Shown: positions 35,334 through 44,190, counted from the stretch's first letter. The stretch: DNA of 51,198 bases from Acetobacteraceae bacterium (GCA_025352375.1 JANXTL010000212.1:1-51198); one strand, 5' to 3'. Notes: generated from the letters alone by a model not told the origin. Program-made: numbers and translations.

Positions 35334-36360
35334 GCTCCACCAATGCCTTCACATGCTCCGGCGGCGTTTGCGGCACGATGCCGTGCCCAAGGTTGAAGAT
35401 AAACGGCCGCCGCTTCATCGCAAGCAAGATCGTATCCACCTCGGCAAACAGCGCATCGCCGCCAGCCACAAGCGCCATCGGATCGAGGTTCCCTTGCATG
35501 GCAATTCCGTCCGGCAGCAACGCCGCGGCGCGCGCCAAATCCATCGACGTATCCATGCCAATCGCGTTCACGCCGGTCGCCGCGTACTCACCGATCATCA
35601 ATCCCGCCAGCCGAGGAAATCCGATCACGGGGATGCCGGGATGACGACGATTCAACTCGCTTACGATCCGTGTAGCCGGGCCGACCACATGCTGACGGAA
35701 CAACGAGGGCGAAAGGACACCGGCCCAGGAGTCGAACAGCATCAGCACCTCGGCGCCCGCCTCGGCCTGCGCTGACAAATACCCGATTGTTGCCTCAGTC
35801 AGTTTATCCATCAGGCCGCCGAACAACCCCGGATCGGCATAAGCCATCGCCCGCGTCGCCGCGAAGTCGCGCGATCCTCCGCCCTCGACCATGTAGCAAG
35901 CCACGGTAAAAGGGGCGCCAGCGAAGCCGATCAACGCGGTCTGGCCGAAACCTTCCCGCGCCAAACCCGCCCGCACGCGGCGTACGGTTTCCATCACCGG
36001 CGCCACCGCATCCGCCACCCGAGCAGGATCCAATGCGGCCAATCCGGCGGCGTCGCGCAATTTAGGGAGAACCGGGCCCTCGCCCTCTTTGAATTCCAGG
36101 CCATGGCCCAGCGCCCAGGGTAAAATCAGGATGTCGCTGAACAGGATCGCGGCATCGAACCCATAGCGGCGGATCGGCTGCAGCGTGACTTCGGCCGCCA
36201 ATTCCGGCGTCGTGCATAATGCCACGAAATCCTTCACCCCCGCCCGCACCGCTCGGTATTCCGGCAGGTACCGCCCAGCCTGTCGCATGAGCCACACCGG
36301 CGGCGGCCAAACTTCCTCCCCAGCCAAGGCGCGCAGCAGGGGTTTCGTCGGTTCGGGCAT
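35317..36360 (-). CDS. hemE: Uroporphyrinogen decarboxylase
   Basis: HemE removes four carboxyl groups from uroporphyrinogen III to give coproporphyrinogen. The N-terminal signature PPVWLMRQAGRYLPEYR is exact, and AGAPFTVACYMVEGGGSRDF and LFDSWAGVLSP follow as expected. The length of 347 residues is normal. AGGAG stands eight bases before the ATG. A/T-rich sequence 40-60 bases upstream (GATTAATAAACC) is a likely promoter area, shared with the divergent gene at 36450. Confidence 0.97.
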   Translation of the reverse strand: MPEPTKPLLRALAGEEVWPPPVWLMRQAGRYLPEYRAVRAGVKDFVALCTTPELAAEVTLQPIRRYGFDAAILFSDILILPWALGHGLEFKEGEGPVLPKLRDAAGLAALDPARVADAVAPVMETVRRVRAGLAREGFGQTALIGFAGAPFTVACYMVEGGGSRDFAATRAMAYADPGLFGGLMDKLTEATIGYLSAQAEAGAEVLMLFDSWAGVLSPSLFRQHVVGPATRIVSELNRRHPGIPVIGFPRLAGLMIGEYAATGVNAIGMDTSMDLARAAALLPDGIAMQGNLDPMALVAGGDALFAEVDTILLAMKRRPFIFNLGHGIVPQTPPEHVKALVERVRAA

Positions 36361-36449
36361 TCGAATTCTCCTGCACGAGCCCTCAAGGAAAGTGCTCCGC
36401 GTTCACGGTTTATTAATCTTTTAGCGGTACATGCCTAGGGGTTGCAGAA

Positions 36450-36821
36450 ATGGTTGCATTCATGGGCATGTTCAAGGAAGTTCCCCAGTATGTCGTACGC
36501 GCCGGCCTGGCGCGGCCGCGAGATCTGATCGCCGGCACCGGGCCGCATCGCGAAATCCCCGATTTGACCGGATTTTCAGTCCAGTCGGCCCCTTGTGTCG
36601 TCTGGGAAGACTTGGCCCGAGGCGGGAGGTTTCGCAATTTACAAGTCGGCGTCGCCACCCATCAAGACCTACAATGGTATGGATTCAAATTGGTCTTTCC
36701 TTCACCCGGCCGAGGTGTGTATCAGGCTACTGTGCAAACGCCCGATCCTCTACCGCCGGACGTGGCGGAACAGCTCAGCCGCTTGTTCATCCAACACTCG
36801 AACCCATATCCGGTTCGGTGA
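36450..36821 (+). CDS. Hypothetical protein, first gene of an uncharacterised pair
   Basis: This 123-residue protein has no motif I can name with confidence. It contains EIPDLTGFSVQSAPCVVWED, a following LARGGRF segment and a C-terminal half of strand-like sequence (GVYQATVQTPDPLPPDVAEQ) ending SNPYPVR. The compact single-domain look and the tight link to a second small gene resemble toxin/antitoxin or effector/immunity pairs, but I have no sequence proof of that. The ATG at 36450 is one of three close in-frame ATGs. It is divergent from hemE. Confidence 0.6.
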   Translation: MVAFMGMFKEVPQYVVRAGLARPRDLIAGTGPHREIPDLTGFSVQSAPCVVWEDLARGGRFRNLQVGVATHQDLQWYGFKLVFPSPGRGVYQATVQTPDPLPPDVAEQLSRLFIQHSNPYPVR

Positions 36822-36835
36822 AAAGGCCAAAAACG

Positions 36836-37090
36836 ATGTACCGTATCTATTTCGACGAAAACGCTGGCGACCAGTCCGGCCGCTACGACCTTGGTATCCC
36901 CGGCTCGCTGCGCGATATCGCGCCGGTGGCGGGTAAGTTGACCAGTGGCATGCGTGTTACCCTGCACGACGACCAGCAACTGGAAGTCGAAGCGATCCTG
37001 GAATTCGACCACCACTCCGGCCGCTGGATGGGTGTGCCGCTGTGGGACACCATGCATCAGTTGGATGTTTGGGCGCTCGCGGGGAAGTAA
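36836..37090 (+). CDS. Hypothetical protein, second gene of an uncharacterised pair
   Basis: This 84-residue acidic protein (MYRIYFDENAGDQSGRYDLG at the start, GVPLWDTMHQLDVWALAGK at the end) is probably all-beta, with a hydrophobic core pattern. It starts 14 bases after the upstream gene, with AAAGG nine bases before the ATG, so the two form an operon. It ends eight bases before repeat copy 3. I do not recognise the family. Confidence 0.6.
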   Translation: MYRIYFDENAGDQSGRYDLGIPGSLRDIAPVAGKLTSGMRVTLHDDQQLEVEAILEFDHHSGRWMGVPLWDTMHQLDVWALAGK

Positions 37091-37098
37091 ACTTCCGG

Positions 37099-37216
37099 CT
37101 AGAGCGTGATCGCCTGAGGTTGACTTCAACCTCGGGCGTGAATCACCCTCTCAAACAAAGGCTTAGACCATGATCCAACGCCGAGATCGCGTGCGACCTC
37201 AAACGATCATGGTCTA
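37099..37216. repeat. Modular palindromic repeat, copy 3 (B+A)
   Basis: The same B+A composite as copy 2, with A subtype CGTGCGAC. It begins with CTAGAGCGTGATC and ends with GATCATGGTCTA. On the left it follows the stop of the gene pair by eight bases. On the right its terminal CTA gives the stop codon (TAG on the minus strand) of a 43-residue ORF. It again lies between convergent reading frames. Confidence 0.92.
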
Positions 37217-37345
37217 ATGGGCGCCGGGGTAGACGAGTTCTCCGCACACCGCCTCATCCTCGAACGCACGATCCGCCGTTCGGCCTCCCTCGACCTCAAT
37301 ACGGTCGATCGACACCGTGGCGCGCCAGCGTGCCGCGATGTCCAT
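37214..37345 (-). CDS. 43-residue micro-ORF ending in the repeat
   Basis: The minus-strand frame starts at ATG 37345 (MDIAARWRATVSIDRIEVEG) and ends at a TAG (37216-37214) formed by the end of repeat copy 3. GGGAG stands five bases before the ATG. That site lies inside a perfect 8-bp hairpin (37351-37369), so translation may be restrained. It follows the MoxR/DUF58/BatA operon on the same strand with a gap of about 100 bases. Function is unknown; the sequence may be a gene truncated by the repeat. Confidence 0.4.
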   Translation of the reverse strand: MDIAARWRATVSIDRIEVEGGRTADRAFEDEAVCGELVYPGAH

Positions 37346-37350
37346 GCAAT

Positions 37351-37369
37351 CTCCCGTTCCAAACGGGAG
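37351..37369 (-). promoter_or_regulatory. Hairpin hiding the ribosome binding site of the 43-residue ORF
   Basis: Arms CTCCCGTT (37351-37358) and AACGGGAG (37362-37369) form a perfect 8-bp stem with a 3-base loop. On the minus strand the second arm contains the GGGAG ribosome binding site of the micro-ORF. No T run follows, so a terminator is less likely. Confidence 0.5.
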
Positions 37370-37447
37370 TTTGCCAGCGAGGCGTTAAGAAATCGTTAAC
37401 GCCCGTTCAATTCGTCGGTCCGGCACCAGCCAAATCATTGCCAACGG

Positions 37448-39541
37448 CTATCGACCTTCCTGTCGCCAGGCCAGCAGCATCAGCCCCAGCAGCAGCGGCA
37501 ACGACAGCCACGCCGGCATCAACGGCACCGACGCAACCCCGGTCACGACGTGGTCGTGCCGCCGTTGCAATCCGACCCACGATCCGCCGGAGGCCGCTCG
37601 ATCCGGTTCCGTCCGGCGCAGTTCGGGCACATCCGGCTTGTCCGCGATGCCGAGCCAATGCACGCCCCCGGCGGAGTCGTGCGCCAGTTTGCCGACCAGC
37701 GTGGCAGTCGCGCGCAAATCGGCGATTTCCCGCGGATTGGACGCCCCGGCCGCGGCAAATGCGGTGCGATCGCCATCTGCAATTCGCCAAACGCCGGGCA
37801 GCGCTGCCGGCAGGCTGGCGGTCGAGCGCCCCGGCGCGGCTTCGGTCAGCGGCAACGTCGCGACCGTCCCATCGGGGCCGGTCACCGTGACCGATCCCGG
37901 GGGGCCCGCCTCGACCGACCGGCGCTCGACCGTCAGGCGTCCCTGAGCGATGTGGGCCGTCAGAGCGTTTTCCTCCAGCGACGGCTCCTGCATGGCCCAG
38001 TGCGCGATGCGGCGCAGCAGCTCCGCCTGCGGGCCGCCGCCTTCATGTCCGCGCGACCAAAGCCAGATCTGGTCCGACAGCAACAGCGCGGTGCGGCCTT
38101 TTTCAACGCGGCCCATGACCAGCAAAGGCTGCGCATCGGGCGTCTGCATCAGGACATCGCCGCGCACGTCGTTGGTCTGGATGCGGCGGTACCACGATCC
38201 CCAAGCCGGGTCCTGGCCCGGCGCGTTGGGGGGATTGGCACCGGTCAAACCCTCGGTCACCGGATGCCGCTGTCCGAGGTCGCTGACAAACGGCCGGTAT
38301 TTCCCATCCACCAACCCGTTGAACCGCAGCGGGGTCGCCGGCAGCACCGAGGCCAGTGGCGTCAGCGCGAGGCTGGTGGGTCCGGTGAATTCCGGTCCAA
38401 CGCTCAACAGCAGCGCTCCGCCTTGCCGCACCCGCCGGGCGATATTCGAAAGGTAAGGCATCGGCAGCAGTCCGCGGTTCTGGAAGCGGTCGAGAATGAT
38501 CAGATCGAACTCCCCGATTTTGTCCTGAAACAGCTCCCGGACCGGGAACGCAATCAGCGCCAGCTCGTTCAGCGGTGTCTGATCGTCCCGTTCGGGTGGG
38601 CGCAGAATGGTGAAATGCACGAGATCGACCGACGGATCGGCTTTCAACAGCCGCCGCCATGTGCGTTCGCCCGAATGCGGCTCCCCGGAAATCAGCAACA
38701 CCCGCAACCGGTCCCGCACCCCGTTGATCTCGATCACCGCGCGGTTGTTCAGCGGCGACACCTCGCCCGGCAGCGGGCTGGCCGACAATTCCACGATACT
38801 GGGGCCTGCGCGGACGATCGGCAGAGTCAGTTCCTGCTCCTTCCCCACCGGAACGGTCATGACAATCGGGGGTTCGCCATCGCGCCGGATGGTCAAGGTC
38901 GCGGTGCCCTTGCCGGGCGTGCCCAAATCGTCGATCGCCACCTTCAGCGTGACCGGCTTGCCGACGATGCCGTAGCTGGGCGCCTCGATAATGCGGAGCC
39001 GGCGGTCGGTTTCCTCCCCCTTCGCAGGGATCAGCACGTTCAGCGGCGCGCCACCCGGCGGACTAGCCGGAATGTCATGAATCTGGCCATCGGTGATGGC
39101 GATGGTGCCCGCGAAACGAGACCGGGGAATATCCGCCAATGCCCCGGCGATGGCACCGAACAATTGCGTGCCGTTGTTGCCGTGCTCCGCTACCGTCAGC
39201 ACGCGCAGCTCCAGGTCCGGCAGCCGCGCGGCCTGCTCCATAATCGCGGCTCGGGTGAGGTCCGCCAGCTTCGCACGGTCGCCGACGGACATCGACGCCG
39301 TCTGGTCCACCACCAGCAACGCGATGTCCGGGAGAGTTTCCCGCGTTTCTTCGACCAGCCGCGGCCCGGCCAGCCACACCAGAAGCACGGCAAAGGCAGC
39401 CGCACGCAAGATGGTCCCGCGTGCCCGCCGCCACGCGGCAAACCCCGACACCAGCAGCGCAAGCACTGCCAGAGCCGCCAACACCCAAACCGGAACGGTA
39501 GGATCGAAACGCAGCGCGGCAAAGGCTTGTTCGAAATGCAT
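37448..39541 (-). CDS. Membrane protein with vWA-like and glutamine-amidotransferase-like regions
   Basis: This 697-residue protein has two N-terminal membrane helices (VWVLAALAVLALLVSGFAAW, then ILRAAAFAVLLVWLAG). A vWA-like segment follows (DIALLVVDQTASMSVGD, a D-x-T-x-S variant of the MIDAS site), then beta-rich regions. A class I amidotransferase-like fold (RVLLISGEPHSGERTWRRLL to GGALLLSVGPEF, about residues 285-400) comes next, and one C-terminal helix. It is the last large gene of a MoxR operon and starts three bases after the DUF4159 gene. Similar proteins accompany MoxR and DUF58 proteins in many bacteria; the role is unknown, perhaps envelope maturation. Confidence 0.8.
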   Translation of the reverse strand: MHFEQAFAALRFDPTVPVWVLAALAVLALLVSGFAAWRRARGTILRAAAFAVLLVWLAGPRLVEETRETLPDIALLVVDQTASMSVGDRAKLADLTRAAIMEQAARLPDLELRVLTVAEHGNNGTQLFGAIAGALADIPRSRFAGTIAITDGQIHDIPASPPGGAPLNVLIPAKGEETDRRLRIIEAPSYGIVGKPVTLKVAIDDLGTPGKGTATLTIRRDGEPPIVMTVPVGKEQELTLPIVRAGPSIVELSASPLPGEVSPLNNRAVIEINGVRDRLRVLLISGEPHSGERTWRRLLKADPSVDLVHFTILRPPERDDQTPLNELALIAFPVRELFQDKIGEFDLIILDRFQNRGLLPMPYLSNIARRVRQGGALLLSVGPEFTGPTSLALTPLASVLPATPLRFNGLVDGKYRPFVSDLGQRHPVTEGLTGANPPNAPGQDPAWGSWYRRIQTNDVRGDVLMQTPDAQPLLVMGRVEKGRTALLLSDQIWLWSRGHEGGGPQAELLRRIAHWAMQEPSLEENALTAHIAQGRLTVERRSVEAGPPGSVTVTGPDGTVATLPLTEAAPGRSTASLPAALPGVWRIADGDRTAFAAAGASNPREIADLRATATLVGKLAHDSAGGVHWLGIADKPDVPELRRTEPDRAASGGSWVGLQRRHDHVVTGVASVPLMPAWLSLPLLLGLMLLAWRQEGR

Positions 39542-39544
39542 CGT

Positions 39545-42214
39545 CTACTGCCCCAGCCGCTGCAAAATGGCGGGCACGTGCACCTGGTCGCCTTTGTAGT
39601 TCCCGGTCAGCGCGTACATCACCAGATTCAACCCGAACCGATAGGCCATCGCCCGCTGGCGCTGCCCGCCGGGGATGACCGCGTAAGGGTTATGACCGGC
39701 CGCATCCACCGCCCACGCGGCCGCCCAATCGTTGCCGCCGACGATCACCGGGCTCACGCTGTCGTTCGACCGGTCCTGATCCCGTTGCGCCCAGACCGGA
39801 TCGCCGGTGAACCGACCGGGGAAGTCGTTCAACAGATAAAAAGACCGCGACAGCACATGGTCCGTCGACAACGGTGCGAGGGCGGGAACGGTCAAACCCT
39901 GAGCGATACGGCGGAACGCGTTTTCCGTGCCCGGCGCGAAACCCGCCCCCGATCCGGAGTCGCGCGTATCGACCAGAATGATGCCCCCCCGGCTCATGTA
40001 GTCGTTCAGCGCCGCCGTCTGTACCGGCGTCAGGGCGGGCGCATCGGCGACGATCGGCCAATAGAGCAGCGGATAAAAACTCAAATCCGTAACACCCGGC
40101 TCAATCGCGTCCGGTTGCGCCAGCGTGGCGGACGTTCGCCGGTTCACGAAATCCGACAGCCCGGCCAACCCGGCTTTGGCGATCCCGTCGACACGCTCGT
40201 CTCCCGTCACGATATAACCCAGGCGGGTGGCAAGCGCGGGGTTCGCCACGGGCTCCAACGCATTGGCCTGCGACGCGAACAGCAGCAACGCGACCATCGC
40301 GGCGACACGCGCCCGCAACAGCCCCCGCAGCGCTATCGAAATAACCAGATCGGCGAGCAGCAACAGCACCGCGATCGTGACCAATGCCGGGCCCACGGGT
40401 TTTTCGCTCTTGGCCTCAGTCAATGCTTCGAGCCGCGCGCCGGCGACCGGCGGGGCCGCCACCAGGTCACCCAAACCCGAACCGAGGTTCAGCGCCTGCC
40501 GTCCGTTTTCCGGCCCATACAATCCCGGAGGATGTGTTGAAGAAACCGGCGTGGACGCGAACGCATTCGACGCCAACCCGGTCGCGGCGCGTGGCGGCGG
40601 GGACAGGACACCGTAGCCATCCAGCGTCTCGGCCGGCGCCAAAACCGTCGCGTCGGCTTGTGTGGCGACCCCGGCCGAAAGCGCGTTCAGGCGCCGCAGC
40701 ATGTCCACGAAAAGCCCGGACAGCGGCAGATTGGACCACTCGGCATTGGCGGTGACGTGAAACAGCACCACCCGGCCGGAACCGACCGGCGCCTGGGTGA
40801 CCAGCGGCGTACCATCGGTGAGCGCTGCCCAGGTGTGCTCCGGTAATCCAGCGCCGGGTTCGGCCAGCACCTGACGGCTGACTTTCACCTCATCGGGCAC
40901 CGTCAGGCCGGCGAAGGGGGAACCCGGGGCGAAGGGGGCCAAGCCGGCCGGCTCGCTCCAGGATAGCGCTCCGCCGAGCTGCCGGTCACCGCCGAGCAAG
41001 CGGACGGGCAGCAGGGCTTCGGGAGCCTCCGACGCCGCCGTCCTGGGGCCGGCGAAGCGAATGAGCAGCCCGCCTTTTTCCACCCACTTGCTCAGCGTGT
41101 CCCGTTCGGCGCCCTCCGGGACCGGTCTGTCGGCGAGAATCAGCACCGCCAGGTCGCGCCCCAGCAAGGTCGTCAAATCGCCGGTCCGTACTTCCCCATA
41201 CGGGCTCAACGCCCGATTCAGGTAGAACAGGGCCCCCGCGAAGGGCGCGTCGGCGCTGGCGACATCGCCGGCCAGCAAGCCCACCGGGCGGCGCCGCCAC
41301 CGCTCATCCAGAAGCACCACCGATCCCGCCGAAGCGGGGCCTTCCAGCACCAGCCGGGTCAGTGTGTTCCGCAGTTCGGACGGAAGCACGATGGCGGCGC
41401 TGCCGGTCGCAGCGCCCGCCGGCACCGCGATCGTCGCCCGCGCCAAGGTGCGGCCATCCCCACTTTGCGCCAGCACGGCAACCTGCGTCGCGACGGAAAC
41501 CGGTATTTGTGCCAAGCGGGCCACAAGACTATCGGCCTCAGTGGTCGGCGGCAGCAACGCCCGGATCGGTGTGGCGTCGCAGCAGATTTGGGTGACCGAC
41601 CCGCTGGCCGACAGGGCGTCGGCAAAGGCTGGGAAACCGCCGCCCGCCAAACCGTCGCCAAAATAGATCGTGCTGGTTCCCGGCTGGTGCCAGGCAAGCA
41701 TCGCCGCCGTCGCGGCCGTCCGGTCCACTGGCCAGGGTTGGGGCCGCAACGCGGCCAGCCTGGCGCGCAGATCCGGGACCGGCATCGGGGCCGAGACAGA
41801 AGGCTCACCACCCGATTCATCGGTGGCGGTAGCCAGCACGGCCGCCCTGCGCCCCGCCCGCTCGGCACGATCCAGCACATTGCCCGCCGCCTGCACGCGC
41901 TTTTGCCAGCCCGGCGCCGAGGCCCAACCGTTGTCGATCACCAGCAGCACCGGCCCGTCGCCCGGCAGGGCCGACCCAGCGTCCACCACCGGACGCGCCA
42001 AGGCGATAATGACCAAGCCCGCGGCCGCGAGGCGCAGCGCCAGCAGCCACCAGGGTGTGCGGGCCGATGTCTCCTCGGTAGTACGCAACCCGAGCAGGAG
42101 GCGGAGCGCGGGAAAGGTTTCGGTGCGGGGAGCGGGCGGCGTGACGCGCAGCAGCCACCACAGCAACGGCAACCCGGCCAGCGCGGCCAGCACCCATGGG
42201 GCGGTGAAGATCAT
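39545..42214 (-). CDS. BatA-like N-terminal, DUF4159 C-terminal membrane protein
   Basis: The 889-residue protein begins with the aerotolerance-regulator N-terminal double-helix domain (MIFTAPWVLAALAGLPLLWW and the matching second helix). A vWA-like segment (PVLLVIDNGWASAPGW) is near residue 90. Membrane helices recur near 620-660. The C-terminal 200 residues are DUF4159 (LGYIVTGDERVDGIAKAGLA, then GGIILVDTRDSG). Known relatives occur with MoxR ATPases and DUF58 proteins and are thought to act in envelope or stress functions. The start overlaps the DUF58 stop by 4 bp. Confidence 0.88.
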   Translation of the reverse strand: MIFTAPWVLAALAGLPLLWWLLRVTPPAPRTETFPALRLLLGLRTTEETSARTPWWLLALRLAAAGLVIIALARPVVDAGSALPGDGPVLLVIDNGWASAPGWQKRVQAAGNVLDRAERAGRRAAVLATATDESGGEPSVSAPMPVPDLRARLAALRPQPWPVDRTAATAAMLAWHQPGTSTIYFGDGLAGGGFPAFADALSASGSVTQICCDATPIRALLPPTTEADSLVARLAQIPVSVATQVAVLAQSGDGRTLARATIAVPAGAATGSAAIVLPSELRNTLTRLVLEGPASAGSVVLLDERWRRRPVGLLAGDVASADAPFAGALFYLNRALSPYGEVRTGDLTTLLGRDLAVLILADRPVPEGAERDTLSKWVEKGGLLIRFAGPRTAASEAPEALLPVRLLGGDRQLGGALSWSEPAGLAPFAPGSPFAGLTVPDEVKVSRQVLAEPGAGLPEHTWAALTDGTPLVTQAPVGSGRVVLFHVTANAEWSNLPLSGLFVDMLRRLNALSAGVATQADATVLAPAETLDGYGVLSPPPRAATGLASNAFASTPVSSTHPPGLYGPENGRQALNLGSGLGDLVAAPPVAGARLEALTEAKSEKPVGPALVTIAVLLLLADLVISIALRGLLRARVAAMVALLLFASQANALEPVANPALATRLGYIVTGDERVDGIAKAGLAGLSDFVNRRTSATLAQPDAIEPGVTDLSFYPLLYWPIVADAPALTPVQTAALNDYMSRGGIILVDTRDSGSGAGFAPGTENAFRRIAQGLTVPALAPLSTDHVLSRSFYLLNDFPGRFTGDPVWAQRDQDRSNDSVSPVIVGGNDWAAAWAVDAAGHNPYAVIPGGQRQRAMAYRFGLNLVMYALTGNYKGDQVHVPAILQRLGQ

Positions 42215-43158
42215 ACCGGCCCCAGCGCGGTGTAGAGCGACAACAGCGCGGCTTCCGGCGAGCGATCTGTGAGGTGCACCCCAAACCCGAACCCGGCGGC
42301 AGCGCAGATCGCGGACAGGCCGGCCTGATGCGCTTGCAAAGCGCGCGCGTAGTCGTCGCGGATCGATTCGACACGGGGGATCAGGGTTTCTCCGTCGTTT
42401 TCTAACCCGCAGAAGCGGACGCGGCCCTGGTATGGCAACGCGGCCTCGGCGGGGTCCAGCACCTGTAGCAGGTAGCCGCGTACCGGAGTCGCGGCCAGCC
42501 GCCCGACCGTGGCCTGAATGTCGGTGAGGGGCGACAGAAAATCGCCGATCAGAACCGCCGTGGCGTGCCGGGGGATCGGCATATCCGGCGGCAGCCCCGC
42601 GTCGTCGGTACCGGACGCCAGATCCAGGTCGTCGGTGCCGGACGCCAGATCCAAGTCGTCGGTGCCGGACGCCAAGTCCGCCGCGAACCGCTCCAACCCG
42701 AACCGGCCGGCTATGGGGCGAGCACCGGGCATCATTGACAGAATACGTTCCCCGCCGCGTAGCAACAACGCCGCCAGGGCCAGCGTCAGCAGGCTGGCGC
42801 GTTCATACTTGTCCACCGAACCGCCGCGCCGCCAGTGCATCGACGGGGATGCATCCCGCCACAGGCAAACGGTTTGCGCGGCCTCCCACTCCGTTTCCCT
42901 CACGAACCAGCCGTGCGGCGCGGATTGGCCGGATTTCGCCGATTGCCGCCAGTCCACGCGGTTGACCGGATCGCCCGCGACGAAGCGGCGGAATTGCCAG
43001 AAGCTGTCCCCCTGCCCCACGCGCCGCCGCCCGTGCACGCCCTGCGCCACGGTCGCGGCCACCCGCTCCGCCGCCACCAGCAGCGGCGGCAGACGGGATG
43101 CGAGCGCTTCCGCGCGCCGGATCGCGGGATCAGCCAAGGCGTTCGACCAGTCGGCCAA
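42211..43158 (-). CDS. DUF58 domain-containing protein
   Basis: This 315-residue protein has the DUF58 core (GDSFWQFRRFVAGDPVNRVDWR with W-x-A-S and the WFVRETEWE segment) and a partial vWA fold (LWRDASPSMHWR). Near residues 160-186 it carries three copies of LASGTDDLD-like repeats from a 27-bp minisatellite. No ATG fits; TTG at 43158 or 43137 is the likely start, overlapping the end of moxR by 29 or 8 bp. DUF58 proteins are the usual partners of MoxR ATPases. Confidence 0.9.
   Translation of the reverse strand: MADWSNALADPAIRRAEALASRLPPLLVAAERVAATVAQGVHGRRRVGQGDSFWQFRRFVAGDPVNRVDWRQSAKSGQSAPHGWFVRETEWEAAQTVCLWRDASPSMHWRRGGSVDKYERASLLTLALAALLLRGGERILSMMPGARPIAGRFGLERFAADLASGTDDLDLASGTDDLDLASGTDDAGLPPDMPIPRHATAVLIGDFLSPLTDIQATVGRLAATPVRGYLLQVLDPAEAALPYQGRVRFCGLENDGETLIPRVESIRDDYARALQAHQAGLSAICAAAGFGFGVHLTDRSPEAALLSLYTALGPV
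42601..42681 (-). repeat. 27-bp in-frame tandem repeat, three copies
   Basis: Units lie at 42601-42627, 42628-42654 and 42655-42681. Units 1 and 2 differ at two positions, and unit 3 diverges at its end. Each encodes nine residues (LASGTDDLD), so copy-number change alters protein length without a frameshift. Confidence 0.9.
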
Positions 43159-44107
43159 TCAATTCGTCCAGCACTACGCCCTCCGCTCGGGCGGCGAAAT
43201 TCAGCGCCATGCGATGACGCAGGACAGGGCCGGCAAGAGCCGCCACATCGTCGATGCTAGGGGCCAATCGTCCTTGCAGGAGCGCCCGAGCCCGGCTGGC
43301 CAGCATCAGGGCTTGTGCGGCGCGCGGGCCGGGGCCCCACGCGACATGCTTGCCTATTCCGGCATCGGCCGCGGTTTCGGGGCGACCGCCGCGCACCAGC
43401 GCCAGAATGGCATCGACCACGGATTCGCCGACCGGCACCCGGCGAATGAGCGCCTGCGCCGCCATCAATTCCCCGGCAGTCAGAGTCGCGACCGGCGCCG
43501 CCTCAGCAGCACCGGTGGTCGCCAGCAGCATGGTGCGTTCGGCGTCCAGCGCGGGGTAGCCAACGTCGATCTGGAGAAGAAACCGGTCGAGCTGTGCCTC
43601 CGGCAGCGGATACGTCCCCTCCTGCTCGATGGGATTCTGTGTCGCCAGCACGTGGAACGGGCGCGGCAAAACATGCTCGACCCCGGCGACGGCGACCCGC
43701 TGCTCCTGCATGGACTGCAACAGCGCCGATTGGGTACGCGGGCTGGCGCGGTTGATTTCGTCGGCCATCAGCAACTGGCAAAAAACCGGGCCAGGCACGA
43801 AACGGAAACTGCGGCGCCCGTCGGTTTCGTCCAAAACCTCGCTGCCAGTGATATCGGCCGGCATAAGATCGGGGGTGAACTGGATTCGCTTGGTGCCGAG
43901 GCCCAACACAATGCCCAACGTCTCCACCAAACGGCTCTTGCCCAGACCGGGAACGCCCACCAGCAACGCGTGCCCACCCGAGAGCAGGGTGATCAGCGTT
44001 TGGTCGACGACGTCGTCCTGACCGAAAATCGTCCGGCCCACGGCAGCCCGAATGGCGCCAACACGGGCACTAAGACCCTCGACCTCGGAGACGATATCGG
44101 CCTGCAT
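43130..44107 (-). CDS. MoxR family AAA+ ATPase
   Basis: MoxR ATPases act as chaperones for metal insertion or complex maturation. Walker A is GVPGLGKSR near residue 47 and Walker B is LLMADEINRASPRTQSALLQ near 110. The sensor region ATQNPIEQEGTYPLPEAQLD is typical. I chose the ATG at 44107 (MQADIVSEVEG), preceded by AAGGAA; the frame extends further upstream but without a better start. It heads the minus-strand operon with DUF58, BatA/DUF4159 and a vWA-like membrane protein, and is divergent from the DUF1285 gene. Confidence 0.95.
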   Translation of the reverse strand: MQADIVSEVEGLSARVGAIRAAVGRTIFGQDDVVDQTLITLLSGGHALLVGVPGLGKSRLVETLGIVLGLGTKRIQFTPDLMPADITGSEVLDETDGRRSFRFVPGPVFCQLLMADEINRASPRTQSALLQSMQEQRVAVAGVEHVLPRPFHVLATQNPIEQEGTYPLPEAQLDRFLLQIDVGYPALDAERTMLLATTGAAEAAPVATLTAGELMAAQALIRRVPVGESVVDAILALVRGGRPETAADAGIGKHVAWGPGPRAAQALMLASRARALLQGRLAPSIDDVAALAGPVLRHRMALNFAARAEGVVLDELIGRLVERLG

Positions 44108-44190
44108 CGGCGGTTCCTTTCGGGTTTCGCGGCGTCGGCGGCATAATGGCACTTTGCGCCGCAGGGGGATGCTACCTATATCCAAACATG

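Noticed and set aside
37400-37430. GTTCAATTC, which looks like a tRNA T-loop
   Set aside because: The flanking bases do not form a T stem and no acceptor, D or anticodon arm can be built around it.
37550-40540. A 996-codon plus-strand open frame opposite the MoxR-operon membrane genes
   Set aside because: It is antisense to two recognisable proteins, is rich in Arg/Gln/His, has no domain, and is what high-GC codon use produces on the opposite strand.
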